Positions 33,864 to 42,822 of a DNA stretch of 64,000 nt are shown in pieces. The notes under the pieces were generated by a model, which made no database searches, was not told the DNA's origin, and worked only from the letters and a program-made list of their open reading frames with translations. How positions within the stretch are numbered: position 1 is the stretch's first letter; the number at the start of each line of letters is the position of its first letter. The stretch spans positions 1 to 64,000 of the forward strand of contig NZ_WHOS01000011.1 of assembly GCF_013340935.1 (NCBI RefSeq), read 5' to 3'. A program made the position numbers and the translations under genes. Source of the stretch: Azospirillum melinis (GTDB lineage: Bacteria; Pseudomonadota; Alphaproteobacteria; Azospirillales; Azospirillaceae).

Positions 33864-34721
33864 ATGTCTGCCAAGCCAGCCGCCCCCGGTGTCCGTCCGG
33901 TGCTCGCCGCCGTGGAGGGCATGGCCACCTCCGACGGCGCCGGGGTCAGCATGACCCGCATGCTGGGCTCGCCGCGCCTGCGCACGCTCGACCCCTTCCT
34001 GATGCTCGACCTGTTCGGGTCCGACCAGCCGACCGACTATCTCGCCGGCTTCCCCGACCATCCCCACCGCGGGTTCGAGACGGTGACCTACATGCTGGCC
34101 GGCCGCATGCGCCATGCCGACAACCACGGGCATGAGGGCGTGATCGAGACCGGCGGCGTGCAGTGGATGACCGCCGGCCGCGGCCTGATCCATTCGGAGA
34201 TGCCGGAGCAGACCGAAGGGCTGATGCGCGGCTTCCAGCTGTGGATCAACCTGCCGGCCCGGCTGAAGATGACCGAGCCGCGCTATCAGGAGTTCCCGGC
34301 CGCCTCCATCCCGGTGGAGCGGCGCGAGGACGGGGCGACCGTCACCGTCATCGCCGGCGACACCGCCCGCGGCACGGCGGGCCCGGTGCGGGCCGAGGCG
34401 ACCGACGCCCGCTATTTCGACGTGGCGCTGCCGCCATCGGTGTCCTTCGCCGAGCCGCTGCCGGCCGGGCACACCGCCTTCCTGGTGCTGTTCGAGGGCA
34501 CGCTGACGGTGGGTGGCGAAGCTTCGCTTTCCGGGCCGCGGGTGATCGTCCTGGGCGACGGCGAGCGGGTGGAGGCGGTCGCCGGGCCGGAGGGCGCGCG
34601 CTTCCTGCTGCTGGCCGGCGAGCCGATCGGCGAGCCCATCGCCTGGGGCGGCCCCTTCGTCATGAACACGCGGGAGGAGGTGATGCAGGCCTTCCGTGAC
34701 TTCGAGGAAGGCCGCATCTGA
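33864..34721 (+). CDS. Pirin-family protein
   Basis: A 285-residue bicupin. The metal-binding block DHPHRGFETVTYMLAGRM and the following HADNHGHEG and GLIHSEMPE segments match pirins, which bind iron and in some cases oxidise quercetin or act with regulators. ATG 33864 has AGGAG nine bases upstream; the longer frame overlaps the amtB end and is not used. It stands alone between amtB and a secreted-protein gene. Confidence 0.9.
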   Translation: MSAKPAAPGVRPVLAAVEGMATSDGAGVSMTRMLGSPRLRTLDPFLMLDLFGSDQPTDYLAGFPDHPHRGFETVTYMLAGRMRHADNHGHEGVIETGGVQWMTAGRGLIHSEMPEQTEGLMRGFQLWINLPARLKMTEPRYQEFPAASIPVERREDGATVTVIAGDTARGTAGPVRAEATDARYFDVALPPSVSFAEPLPAGHTAFLVLFEGTLTVGGEASLSGPRVIVLGDGERVEAVAGPEGARFLLLAGEPIGEPIAWGGPFVMNTREEVMQAFRDFEEGRI

Positions 34722-34848
34722 TCGCCCCCTGCCGCGCGGAAGGCCGTTGACCGGTCCCATGCGCGGCATCTCGTGCCTTGCACCCCCGCCGCTGCCGGTT
34801 ATCATGGCGCATTCCGTGTTAATACGAACGATGGCGGGGGCTGGGGCT

Positions 34849-35391
34849 ATGCGTGCAAAGGGTCTGTGGGGCGGGTTCAGGGCGGTTGCGGCTGCTGGAG
34901 CATTGGCCCTGGGGCTGGCCGGGACCCTGCTCGCCGCCAAGCCCGCCGCCGCGGTCGACGTCTCCAAGGCCGCGGCGGACTTCGGGCCGGAGGGCGCCTG
35001 GACCAACCAGTGCGACATCGACCGGATGACCGACAGCAAGACCTGCCGGCTGATGATCTACCGCCTGTTCGACGACGGGAAGGATGTCGGCTTCATCGCG
35101 CTCAGCATCATTCCGACCGGCAACGACTTCCACCTGTTCCTGACCACCAGCCAGGGTCTGATCGACCGCTGCGCCATCCGCGTCGACCGCCAGCCGCGCA
35201 TCGAATCGCATGTGGCGACGCTGAACATGTGCATGTTCCCGAACTTCGTGTCCGGCCGCGTCGCCGACCAGTTCCGCAACGGCTCGACCATCCTGGTGCG
35301 CGTCAACTCCCGCCTGGGCAAGCGCGACATCGATTTCCCGCTGAACGGCTTCTCCCGCACCTTCGAGGAGATGCAGCGCAGCCTGCAATGA
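34849..35391 (+). CDS. Secreted protein, possibly IalB-like
   Basis: A 180-residue protein with an N-terminal signal peptide (GALALGLAGTLLAAKPAAA, then VDV). The mature part contains WTNQCDIDRMTDSKTCRLM and further cysteines, reminiscent of the invasion-associated locus B group of alphaproteobacteria. Start 34849 is chosen as it gives a normal signal peptide; 34831 is possible. Role unknown; periplasmic location is inferred. Confidence 0.6.
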   Translation: MRAKGLWGGFRAVAAAGALALGLAGTLLAAKPAAAVDVSKAAADFGPEGAWTNQCDIDRMTDSKTCRLMIYRLFDDGKDVGFIALSIIPTGNDFHLFLTTSQGLIDRCAIRVDRQPRIESHVATLNMCMFPNFVSGRVADQFRNGSTILVRVNSRLGKRDIDFPLNGFSRTFEEMQRSLQ

Positions 35392-35439
35392 GGGTGAGGG
35401 GCCGGTTGAGGCCCCAACCCTGTCTCCGACCCTTTGGCC

Positions 35440-36615
35440 TTACCCCGGCAGCCGGTAGCCCGCCTCCGGCTCGTGCATCGGGCAGCCGTTCCGTTCCATG
35501 CGGAATTCGGCGGAGCGGCCGTAGGCGAGGCGCCGGGCGCGCATGATCGAGCCCAGCGGCCGGTGCGCCGCCAGCCCATGCCAGGGGCTGAAGGCCAGCC
35601 GGTCGTCGCCGGAGCGCGACCGTTCCTCGCTCCAGGCCGTCTGAGGCGGCACGGTGATGCGGGCGATGGTGCGGTAGGGGCTCAGATCCTCCGGCCACAC
35701 CACGCTGGCATCCTCCACCGGCATGCGCTCCTCGTCGGTGCGCAGTTGGGCGCGCAGTTCCCAGACGGCCTCGTGGTCGCGGAAGAACTCCGTCACCGCC
35801 TCGCGAATGCCGTTCGGCTTGCCGTTGAGGTCCAGCGGCGCGTCGGCAAGCGCGGTCAGGTTCGGCGAGACCGGCACGATCGACAGCTTGGCGATGTGGT
35901 CGCCATGGCGCAATGCAGCCTGGCTGTAGAAGGTTTCACCCAGGATGTGGGTTTCCGGGTGGCCGCCCAGCGTCTTCAGCGTCGCGCTTTCGCCGCCGAA
36001 GGCCTCCACCACCCGTTCGGCGACGCGCAGGCCAGCCGAAAGCACCTTTTTCGCGGTTTCCGCCCGGTCGGTGGTGGCGGCCAGCAGCTTCAGCGTCAAC
36101 AGGAACTGCCTGGCATCGGGAGCCGAGAAGGCAGGGGCGTTGGCCATGACGAAATCCTGCGTGGCCTCGCCCTCCGACCCCGGCAGCCGCTCGCCGGACA
36201 CGCCCAGCACCTTCACCGCCAGACCGCGCGGTGTCGAGACGCTGTCGGGCAGGATGTCGCCCGGCGTCGTCGACAGCCGCAGGATCACCGGATAGCTCTC
36301 CGCCTTCGCGAACAGTCCCTGGGCCAGTTCGGCCGGCAGGTCGTCCAGCACATCCAGCCGGCCGATCAGCAGCCCATGGCTCTTGGCATGGACGCTGCGG
36401 TTGGCATGGCCGCTGTCCTCGAAGGTCTTGGCGCTGATCGACAGCATCGTCTCGGCCAGATCGTTGAAGACCTGCGCTTCATCGGGACCCGGGTTTTCGA
36501 CCGACGGCGTATAGGCCAGTGGCCTGGCATTGCGCCGGGGGGTGGGCTGGGTGGAGGCAGCGGACACGGGCGGGGCTCCCGAAGAGGAGGAAAAGGCGGG
36601 GTGCAGCCGGGACAA
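35440..36615 (-). CDS. Catalase-family (SrpA-like) heme protein
   Basis: A 391-residue protein of the short catalase-related group. The heme-side histidine block is HANRSVHAKSHGLL, and TPRGLAVKVLG and SYPVILRLSTTPGD match the beta-barrel core. The C-terminal part keeps the heme-ligand region (RLAYGRSAEFR). Too short for a classical catalase, so peroxidase-like activity is more likely. It is divergent from the sensor GGDEF-EAL gene across 388 bp of control region. Confidence 0.82.
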   Translation of the reverse strand: MSRLHPAFSSSSGAPPVSAASTQPTPRRNARPLAYTPSVENPGPDEAQVFNDLAETMLSISAKTFEDSGHANRSVHAKSHGLLIGRLDVLDDLPAELAQGLFAKAESYPVILRLSTTPGDILPDSVSTPRGLAVKVLGVSGERLPGSEGEATQDFVMANAPAFSAPDARQFLLTLKLLAATTDRAETAKKVLSAGLRVAERVVEAFGGESATLKTLGGHPETHILGETFYSQAALRHGDHIAKLSIVPVSPNLTALADAPLDLNGKPNGIREAVTEFFRDHEAVWELRAQLRTDEERMPVEDASVVWPEDLSPYRTIARITVPPQTAWSEERSRSGDDRLAFSPWHGLAAHRPLGSIMRARRLAYGRSAEFRMERNGCPMHEPEAGYRLPG

Positions 36616-37003
36616 CAGCCGCGCACTGTCCTCTGTTCCGCAACGATGCGGCGGTGCTCTCCTGCGGCACTCAGGGCCGCCGGCAAGGATCCGCGCTGTC
36701 CCTGGCGCTTATTGTGCGGGTGCGAGAAGAGCCAACGCCCATCGCGGTTTGCACTGCAAAACGAGAGGCGGTATCAAGCAAATAATCGGACGCGCCTCAT
36801 GCGCGAGGATTTTGTAACTTCTCCAATCTCCTATGGAAAATTAACCATGAATTCCGGGGAAGTCCTTAGCAAAAGACTCTGGCGCCGAAATGACTGCGCT
36901 GCTTATCCTTTTGTCAGGAAAGGCCAAACCTCTTTACGCCTCCCGAGCCTGCCCGACACGCGGCCATCGGGAGGCGGCCGGACAAGCGAGCGAAGGGTGT
37001 CCC

Positions 37004-40000
37004 ATGACCGGACGGAGCGTCATCTGGTCCTCCATACGGATGCGCAGCGGTGTCCTGCTGTTGGGGCTGCTTCTGTTGGCGACCCTGTCGGTGCCGGCGG
37101 GCGGCCGGGCGACGCCGCCCAACCGGACGGTGCTGGTCCTGCACTCCTACCATCAGGGCTACGAGTGGACCGACGGACAGGCGGACGGCATCTCCGACAT
37201 GCTGGCCTCGGCGGCACCCAATGCGCTGGCGATCCCCTATTACCTGGACTGGAAGCGCTTTCCAGACCCCGCCGGGGTCGAGCGGCTGCGGGCGCTGATC
37301 GCCTACCGCCACCCCAAGGGCACCGTCGACGCCATCGTCTCCACCGACGATGCCGCGCTGTCCTTCGCCCTGGACTTGCGGCAGGAGATCTATGGGCCGG
37401 TGCCGCTGGTCCATGGCGGCGTGCTGCCGATTTCGGCGCGGCGGCTGACCGAGCGGGAGGCCAATGTCGTCGGCGTCGACGAGGCCAAGGACATCGAGGG
37501 CACCGTGCGCATGGCGATGACCGCCAATCCGCGGTTGCAACGCCTGTTCATCCTGCATGACGACACCGAGACGGGCCTCGGGCTGGATGCCGAGATCGAG
37601 GCGCTGGTCGCCGCCGGCCGCTTCCCCGCCGGGGTGGAGCGGCAGACCCTGCCGGCGCTGCCCTTCGCCCGGCTGGAGGAGCGGCTGGCCGCCCTGCCGC
37701 CGGACAGCGCGGTGCTGCTGGGCACCTATGCCGCCGACCCGGAAGGCCTGGTCCTGCCGCCCGAGCAGTTCCTGGAGCTGATGAGCGAGAGGAGCAGCGT
37801 GCCGATCTACGGCTTGCAGGAATTCCTGCTGGGCCACGGCATCGCCGGCGGCAGCCTGCTGAGCGGGCAGGAGCATGGCCGCGCGGTCGGTCGGCTGGCC
37901 GCCGCCCTGGTGAACGGCGCGTCCATCGCCGGCCTGCCGGCGGAGCAACGCCAGTCGGTCATCCGGGCCGCCGATTACGGCCAGATGCAGCGCTACGGGA
38001 TCGATCCCGCGCAGCTGATGCCGCTCGACCGGCTGGTCGACAAGCCCTTCTCCTTCATGGAGACCTACCGCTGGCTGGTGGTGACGGTCGGCAGCGTGCT
38101 GCTGCTGCTGTTCGGCATGGTTCTGGTGCTGTCCCTCACGCTGCGCAGCCGGCGGAAGACCGAGGCGGCGTTGCAGCGGAGCAACGAGGCGCTGACCGAG
38201 TCGCGTCGGCAGTTGCAGGCCAAGGTCGTCGAGCTGACCGCCAGCAAGAATGCGCTGCGCGAACGGGGGCGGTGGATGCGGCTGGTGGCGGAGGCATCGC
38301 GCGACATCATCTGGACCTGGGACATCGTCAACGATGTCCGCGTCCTGTCCGGCCGGGTCGAGGAACTGCTGGGCGTTGATGCCGCCAGCATCGATTCCCG
38401 CGCGGCCTGGTTCGACCGCATCCATCCCGAGGACCGGCCGCTGGCGGAGGAGGCGCTGCAGCGCCACCTGTCGGGCGAACTGCCGGAATACCGGGTGGAA
38501 TACCGGGTCCGCCACCGCGACGGCAATTACCTGTGGCTCTACGCCACCGGCAAGATCCTGTTCGACGGGGACGGGCAGGGCGGGACGGCAGGGCGGGGAA
38601 AGCCGGTGATGATGGGCGGCTCCTACACCGACATCACCGCGCAGAAGCGGCAGCAGGCGTGGCTGGACCATCTGGCCCATTACGATTCCCTGACCGGCCT
38701 GCCCAACCGGCTGACGCTGGAACAGCATGTCGACAGGCTGATCGCCGAGACCAGGGCATCCGGCAAAGCCGGGCCGCTGGCGCTGCTGTTCCTCGACATG
38801 GACAATTTCAAGTTCATCAACGACGGTTTCGGCCACAAGGCCGGCGACGAGCTGCTGATGATGCTGGGGCTGCGCATCCGCAAGGGTGCGGGAGACGGGC
38901 TGTTCATCGCGCGGCTGGGCGGCGACGAGTTCGTGGTGGTTGTCCAGGGTGGCGAGGCCGGCGAGCCGGCGGAGGTGGCGCAACGGCTGGAACAGGCGTT
39001 CGCCGCCCCCTTCCTGGTCGAGGGACAGCATTTCTTCGTGACATGCAGCGTCGGCATCGCCCGCTATCCCTGGGATGGCCGCTGCTTCGACGATCTGTTG
39101 CAGAACGCCGACACCGCCATGTACCGGGCCAAGGACAGCGGGCGCGGGCGCATCTGCACCTTCACCGCCGACATGAACCTGAAGGTGGTGGAGCGCATGC
39201 GGCTGCTCAGCCGGGCCCGGCTGGCCTTCGACCGCCAGGCCTTCACCGTGCATTACCAGCCGCAGGTCGCGACGCGTGACGGCCGGCTCCGCGGCTTCGA
39301 GGCGCTGATCCGCTGGACCGACTCAGAACTGGGGCCGGTGTCGCCCGACCGCTTCATTCCGGTCTGCGAGGATTCCGGCCTGATCGTCCCGCTCGGCCTG
39401 TGGGTGCTGGAAACCGCCTGCATCGAGGCGGCGGGGCTGGCCTGCCGCGGGGCCGGCGACGTGACGATGAGCGTCAACATGTCGGCGGCCCAACTGGCCC
39501 AGCATGATTTCGTGCCGCGGGTTCTGGAGATCCTGGAGCGCACCGGCCTGTCGGCGAACCGGCTGGAACTGGAAATCACCGAGTCGCAGATGATCGGCTC
39601 GCTCGATGCCGCCATCGGCAAGCTGAACGCGCTGCGGAAGGCGGGCATCCACATCGCGCTGGACGATTTCGGCACCGGCTATTCGTCGCTGACCTATCTG
39701 CGGACGCTGCCGATCAACACGCTGAAGCTGGACAAGGCCTTCATCGACGACGTCCACCGCCGGCCCGATGCCCGCAGCATGGTGTCGTCCATCTCGCGCA
39801 TCGCCCACGATTTGAGGCACAGCGTGGTGGCGGAAGGGGTGGAGGAGACGGCCCAGTGGGAGGTGCTGTCGCTGATGGGCTGCGACCTGATTCAGGGCTA
39901 TTTCGTCAGCCGTCCGCTGCCGGCCGACCGCATCGACGCCTTCCTGGCCGCCTGGGAGGACCGGCGGGCCGGACTGCCGGTGATCCGCGACGATGTGGTG

Positions 40001-40051
40001 GTCGGCATGCCCGCCCCCGGGGCGAGCCGGCCGTCCCTGCCTATTTCGTAG
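37004..40051 (+). CDS. Membrane sensor with PAS, GGDEF and EAL domains
   Basis: A 1015-residue c-di-GMP signalling protein. A signal segment leads into a periplasmic-binding-like sensor domain (about 40-345), then a membrane span (about 353-378), a coiled coil (about 385-420), a PAS domain (about 425-545), GGDEF (about 560-725) and EAL (about 740-990). The cyclase motif RLGGDEF and the phosphodiesterase motif FEALIRW, with LDDFGTGYSSL, are intact, so both activities are possible. ATG 37004 follows GAAGGG. A hairpin terminator follows at 40196. Confidence 0.92.
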   Translation: MTGRSVIWSSIRMRSGVLLLGLLLLATLSVPAGGRATPPNRTVLVLHSYHQGYEWTDGQADGISDMLASAAPNALAIPYYLDWKRFPDPAGVERLRALIAYRHPKGTVDAIVSTDDAALSFALDLRQEIYGPVPLVHGGVLPISARRLTEREANVVGVDEAKDIEGTVRMAMTANPRLQRLFILHDDTETGLGLDAEIEALVAAGRFPAGVERQTLPALPFARLEERLAALPPDSAVLLGTYAADPEGLVLPPEQFLELMSERSSVPIYGLQEFLLGHGIAGGSLLSGQEHGRAVGRLAAALVNGASIAGLPAEQRQSVIRAADYGQMQRYGIDPAQLMPLDRLVDKPFSFMETYRWLVVTVGSVLLLLFGMVLVLSLTLRSRRKTEAALQRSNEALTESRRQLQAKVVELTASKNALRERGRWMRLVAEASRDIIWTWDIVNDVRVLSGRVEELLGVDAASIDSRAAWFDRIHPEDRPLAEEALQRHLSGELPEYRVEYRVRHRDGNYLWLYATGKILFDGDGQGGTAGRGKPVMMGGSYTDITAQKRQQAWLDHLAHYDSLTGLPNRLTLEQHVDRLIAETRASGKAGPLALLFLDMDNFKFINDGFGHKAGDELLMMLGLRIRKGAGDGLFIARLGGDEFVVVVQGGEAGEPAEVAQRLEQAFAAPFLVEGQHFFVTCSVGIARYPWDGRCFDDLLQNADTAMYRAKDSGRGRICTFTADMNLKVVERMRLLSRARLAFDRQAFTVHYQPQVATRDGRLRGFEALIRWTDSELGPVSPDRFIPVCEDSGLIVPLGLWVLETACIEAAGLACRGAGDVTMSVNMSAAQLAQHDFVPRVLEILERTGLSANRLELEITESQMIGSLDAAIGKLNALRKAGIHIALDDFGTGYSSLTYLRTLPINTLKLDKAFIDDVHRRPDARSMVSSISRIAHDLRHSVVAEGVEETAQWEVLSLMGCDLIQGYFVSRPLPADRIDAFLAAWEDRRAGLPVIRDDVVVGMPAPGASRPSLPIS

Positions 40052-40195
40052 GGTTGGGAAAAAAAGCGAATGGAGGCGTCGGACTCTTGTCGGCCGAGAG
40101 AAGAACACGATCCGAACCGGCGCGAAGCGGCCGCCCTGAAGCTCACCCGGCGAGCCCCATGACGGCTTGCAAATCCTGAATGGGGAAACGCGAAA

Positions 40196-40225
40196 CGCCC
40201 CGCAGACTGGCTGCGGGGCGTTTTT
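40196..40225. terminator. Bidirectional terminator
   Basis: CGCCCCGCAG (40196-40205) and CTGCGGGGCG (40211-40220) pair perfectly, followed by TTTTT on the plus strand and preceded by AAA. It lies between convergent genes. Confidence 0.88.
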
Positions 40226-40259
40226 GAACGCGGGGCTTTTGGGACCGGAGGCGCCGGGC

Positions 40260-40676
40260 TCAGTGCCGCGTGCGGGCCGGGGTGATGTAGACGCCGTCCC
40301 AATCGACGCCGAACAGGGCGTCGTCGCCGGCCTCTTCGACCAGATCGTCATATTCGTGGGCCTCGATCAGCCCGAAGATGGAGGCGGTGCCGGAGGCGTC
40401 CAGGTCGCAGGTCACCACATGGCCGCCCACCTCGACGGAGGTGAAGAACACTTCCGGCAGCTCCATGCTGTCCAGGTCGGCGGTGACGGCGGCTTCGATC
40501 TCGTGGATGGAGCGGGCGGACAGCGACACGCGCAGCTTGGCCGCCTGGGAGGCCCAGACGATGCGCTTGACGTGTGCGGGCTCCTTCATCTCCGCGACGC
40601 CCGGCGCCTCGTCGCCTTGGCCGGCCATCGCAATCATCCGGGAAACCAGGGTCGAGGTGCTGCTGGGTGCGCGCAT
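40260..40676 (-). CDS. Hypothetical protein
   Basis: A 138-residue acidic protein with a good ribosome site (GGAGG five bases before ATG 40676). Strand-rich middle with VVTCDLDASGTASIFGLIEAHEYDDL. I do not recognise the family. It is alone between a terminator and the psuG gene. Confidence 0.7.
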   Translation of the reverse strand: MRAPSSTSTLVSRMIAMAGQGDEAPGVAEMKEPAHVKRIVWASQAAKLRVSLSARSIHEIEAAVTADLDSMELPEVFFTSVEVGGHVVTCDLDASGTASIFGLIEAHEYDDLVEEAGDDALFGVDWDGVYITPARTRH

Positions 40677-40791
40677 TGAAGCCTCCGCTCGTTCGATGAC
40701 GACAGATTTGCGCGCAGCCGGTTAACGGGGTCTTAAGCCGGTACCGGGGCTAAAGCCTTACCACCGGGGGAGTAGTCCTATCCAATCGGTT

Positions 40792-41706
40792 TTAAGTGCC
40801 GGCGAGTGCGGCGGCGACCCCGGCCGCAACCCGCGCGTTGTTGCGGATCAGCGCGATGTTGGCGGTCAGGCTGCGCCCGCCGGTGATGGCCTCCAGCGCC
40901 GCCAGCAGGTGCGGGGTGATGTCCTTCCCCTTGATTCGCCTGGAGTCCGCGTCGGCCAGCGCTTGGGCGACAGCCGCCTCCATCGCATCGGCGTCCAGTT
41001 CGTCGGCGGCCGGGATCGGGTTGGCGAGCAGAACGCCGCCTTCCAAGCCGAGCTGCCATTTCGTCCGCAGGATTTCCGCCACCTCCTGCACGGTGTCACA
41101 GCGATGATCGACGGAGAGGCCGCTGCGGCGGCTGTAGAAGGCGGGAAACTCCTCCGTGCCGAAGCCCAGGACCGGCACGCCGCGGGTTTCCAGCAGCTCC
41201 AGCGTCTTGGGCAGGTCGAGAATCGACTTGGCTCCGGCGCAGACCACGCAGACCGACGTGCGGGCCAGCTCGTCGAGGTCGGCGGAAATGTCGAAGCTGG
41301 TCTCCGCCCCGCGATGGACGCCGCCGATGCCGCCGGTGGCGAAGACGGAGATGCCGGCCAGCCGCGCCCCGATCATCGTCGCCGCCACCGTGGTGGCGCC
41401 AAGGGCCCCGGTCGCCAGGGCGATGGGCAGGTCGCGGCGGCTCAGCTTGCGCGCGGCATGGCCGGCGGTCGCCAGCCGTTCCAGCGCCTCGTCGTCCAGC
41501 CCGATGCGGATGCGGCCGTCCATCACCGCGATGGTGGCGGGAATGGCGCCGGCGGTCCGCACCTCCGCCTCCAGCGCGCGGGCGGTCTCCAGATTGCGCG
41601 GATAGGGCATGCCGTGGGAGATCACGGTCGATTCCAGCGCCACCACCGGGCGCCCCGTGGCGAGCGCGTCGGCGATTTCGGGGGTTGGCAGCAGGATCGG
41701 GTGCAT
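40792..41706 (-). CDS. psuG: Pseudouridine-5'-phosphate glycosidase
   Basis: A 304-residue enzyme that splits pseudouridine 5'-phosphate into uracil and ribose 5-phosphate. ALESTVISHGMPYP at the N-terminus, FATGGIGGVHRGAE in the middle and VCAGAKSILD with the catalytic lysine fit the family closely. No psuK kinase gene is adjacent. It is divergent from the exonuclease gene with 39 bp between start codons. Confidence 0.94.
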   Translation of the reverse strand: MHPILLPTPEIADALATGRPVVALESTVISHGMPYPRNLETARALEAEVRTAGAIPATIAVMDGRIRIGLDDEALERLATAGHAARKLSRRDLPIALATGALGATTVAATMIGARLAGISVFATGGIGGVHRGAETSFDISADLDELARTSVCVVCAGAKSILDLPKTLELLETRGVPVLGFGTEEFPAFYSRRSGLSVDHRCDTVQEVAEILRTKWQLGLEGGVLLANPIPAADELDADAMEAAVAQALADADSRRIKGKDITPHLLAALEAITGGRSLTANIALIRNNARVAAGVAAALAGT

Positions 41707-41745
41707 GCGCTGGGTCTCCGCTTGGAACGCCCTATATTAGGACGC

Positions 41746-42822
41746 ATGTCCGCTGCACTCCATTCGAATCAAGGCCGCCCGCACCCCGACACCTGGATCA
41801 AGGTCCTGCCCGAGGGGCTGTATGTCGAGCCGGGGGGCTTCTACATCGACCCTGTGCGCCCGGTGGCGCGCGCGGTCGTTACCCACGGCCATTCCGACCA
41901 TGCAAGGCCCGGCAACCGCACCGTGCTGGCGACCTCCGGCACGCTCGCCATCATGCGCCAGCGGATGGGCGAGGGGGTGGGCGGCAGCCTGCAGGCGCTG
42001 GACTATGGCGAGACCCTGCGCATCGGCGACGTGACGGTGCGGATGGTGCCGGCCGGCCATGTGCTGGGCAGCGCCCAGGTGGTGATGGAGCATGCCGGGT
42101 CGCGCGTCGTCGTGTCGGGCGACTACAAGCGGCGTCTCGACCGCACCTGTGCGCCGTTCGAGCCGGTGCCCTGCGACGTCTTCGTAACCGAGGCGACCTT
42201 CGGCCTGCCGGTGTTCCGCCATCCGCCCGATCTGGGTGAGGTGCAGAAACTGCTGCATTCGATGGCGCTGTTCCCGGAGCGCAGCCATGTCGTCGGCGTC
42301 TATGCGCTCGGCAAATGCCAGCGGCTGATCACGCTGCTGCGGGCGGCGGGTTACGACCGGCCGATCTGGCTGCATGGCGCGCTGGAACCGCTCTGCCGGC
42401 TCTACAGCAGTCTGGGGGTAGAGCTGGGGGAGCTGCGGCCGGCAACGGTGGCGGCGAAGGAGGAGTTGAAGGGCGCGCTGGTGCTGGCTCCGCCGGCGGC
42501 GGTGGCCGACCGCTGGGCCCGGCGCCTGGCCGACCCGGTGGTGGCGGTGGCGTCGGGCTGGATGCGGGTGCGCCAGCGCGCCCGCCAGCGCGGGGTGGAA
42601 CTGCCGCTGGTCATCTCAGACCATGCCGACTGGGACGAGCTGTGCCAGACGCTGGAGGATGTCGGCGCGCCGGAGGTCTGGGTGACCCATGGCCGGGAGG
42701 AGGCGCTGGTCCATTACGCCACCGGCCGCGGCATCCGCGCCCGCGCGCTGGCGCTGATCGGCTTCGAGGACGAGGACTCGGAGGGGATGCCGGAGAAGGC
42801 TGGGGAAGGGGAGGCGTCGTGA
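41746..42822 (+). CDS. Ligase-associated DNA exonuclease (metallo-beta-lactamase fold)
   Basis: A 358-residue nuclease of the SNM1/CPSF-like group. The metal motif THGHSDHA is at residues about 47-54, followed by AGHVLGSAQV and SGDYKRR, typical of this class. In many bacteria it is encoded with an ATP-dependent ligase, an Lhr helicase and a phosphoesterase as a DNA-repair cassette. Here only the ligase follows, overlapping by 4 bp. Confidence 0.92.
   Translation: MSAALHSNQGRPHPDTWIKVLPEGLYVEPGGFYIDPVRPVARAVVTHGHSDHARPGNRTVLATSGTLAIMRQRMGEGVGGSLQALDYGETLRIGDVTVRMVPAGHVLGSAQVVMEHAGSRVVVSGDYKRRLDRTCAPFEPVPCDVFVTEATFGLPVFRHPPDLGEVQKLLHSMALFPERSHVVGVYALGKCQRLITLLRAAGYDRPIWLHGALEPLCRLYSSLGVELGELRPATVAAKEELKGALVLAPPAAVADRWARRLADPVVAVASGWMRVRQRARQRGVELPLVISDHADWDELCQTLEDVGAPEVWVTHGREEALVHYATGRGIRARALALIGFEDEDSEGMPEKAGEGEAS

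Noticed and set aside
36914..39253. Long minus-strand frame opposite the GGDEF-EAL gene
   Set aside because: Antisense shadow caused by high third-position GC, Gln/His/Arg-rich with no motif.
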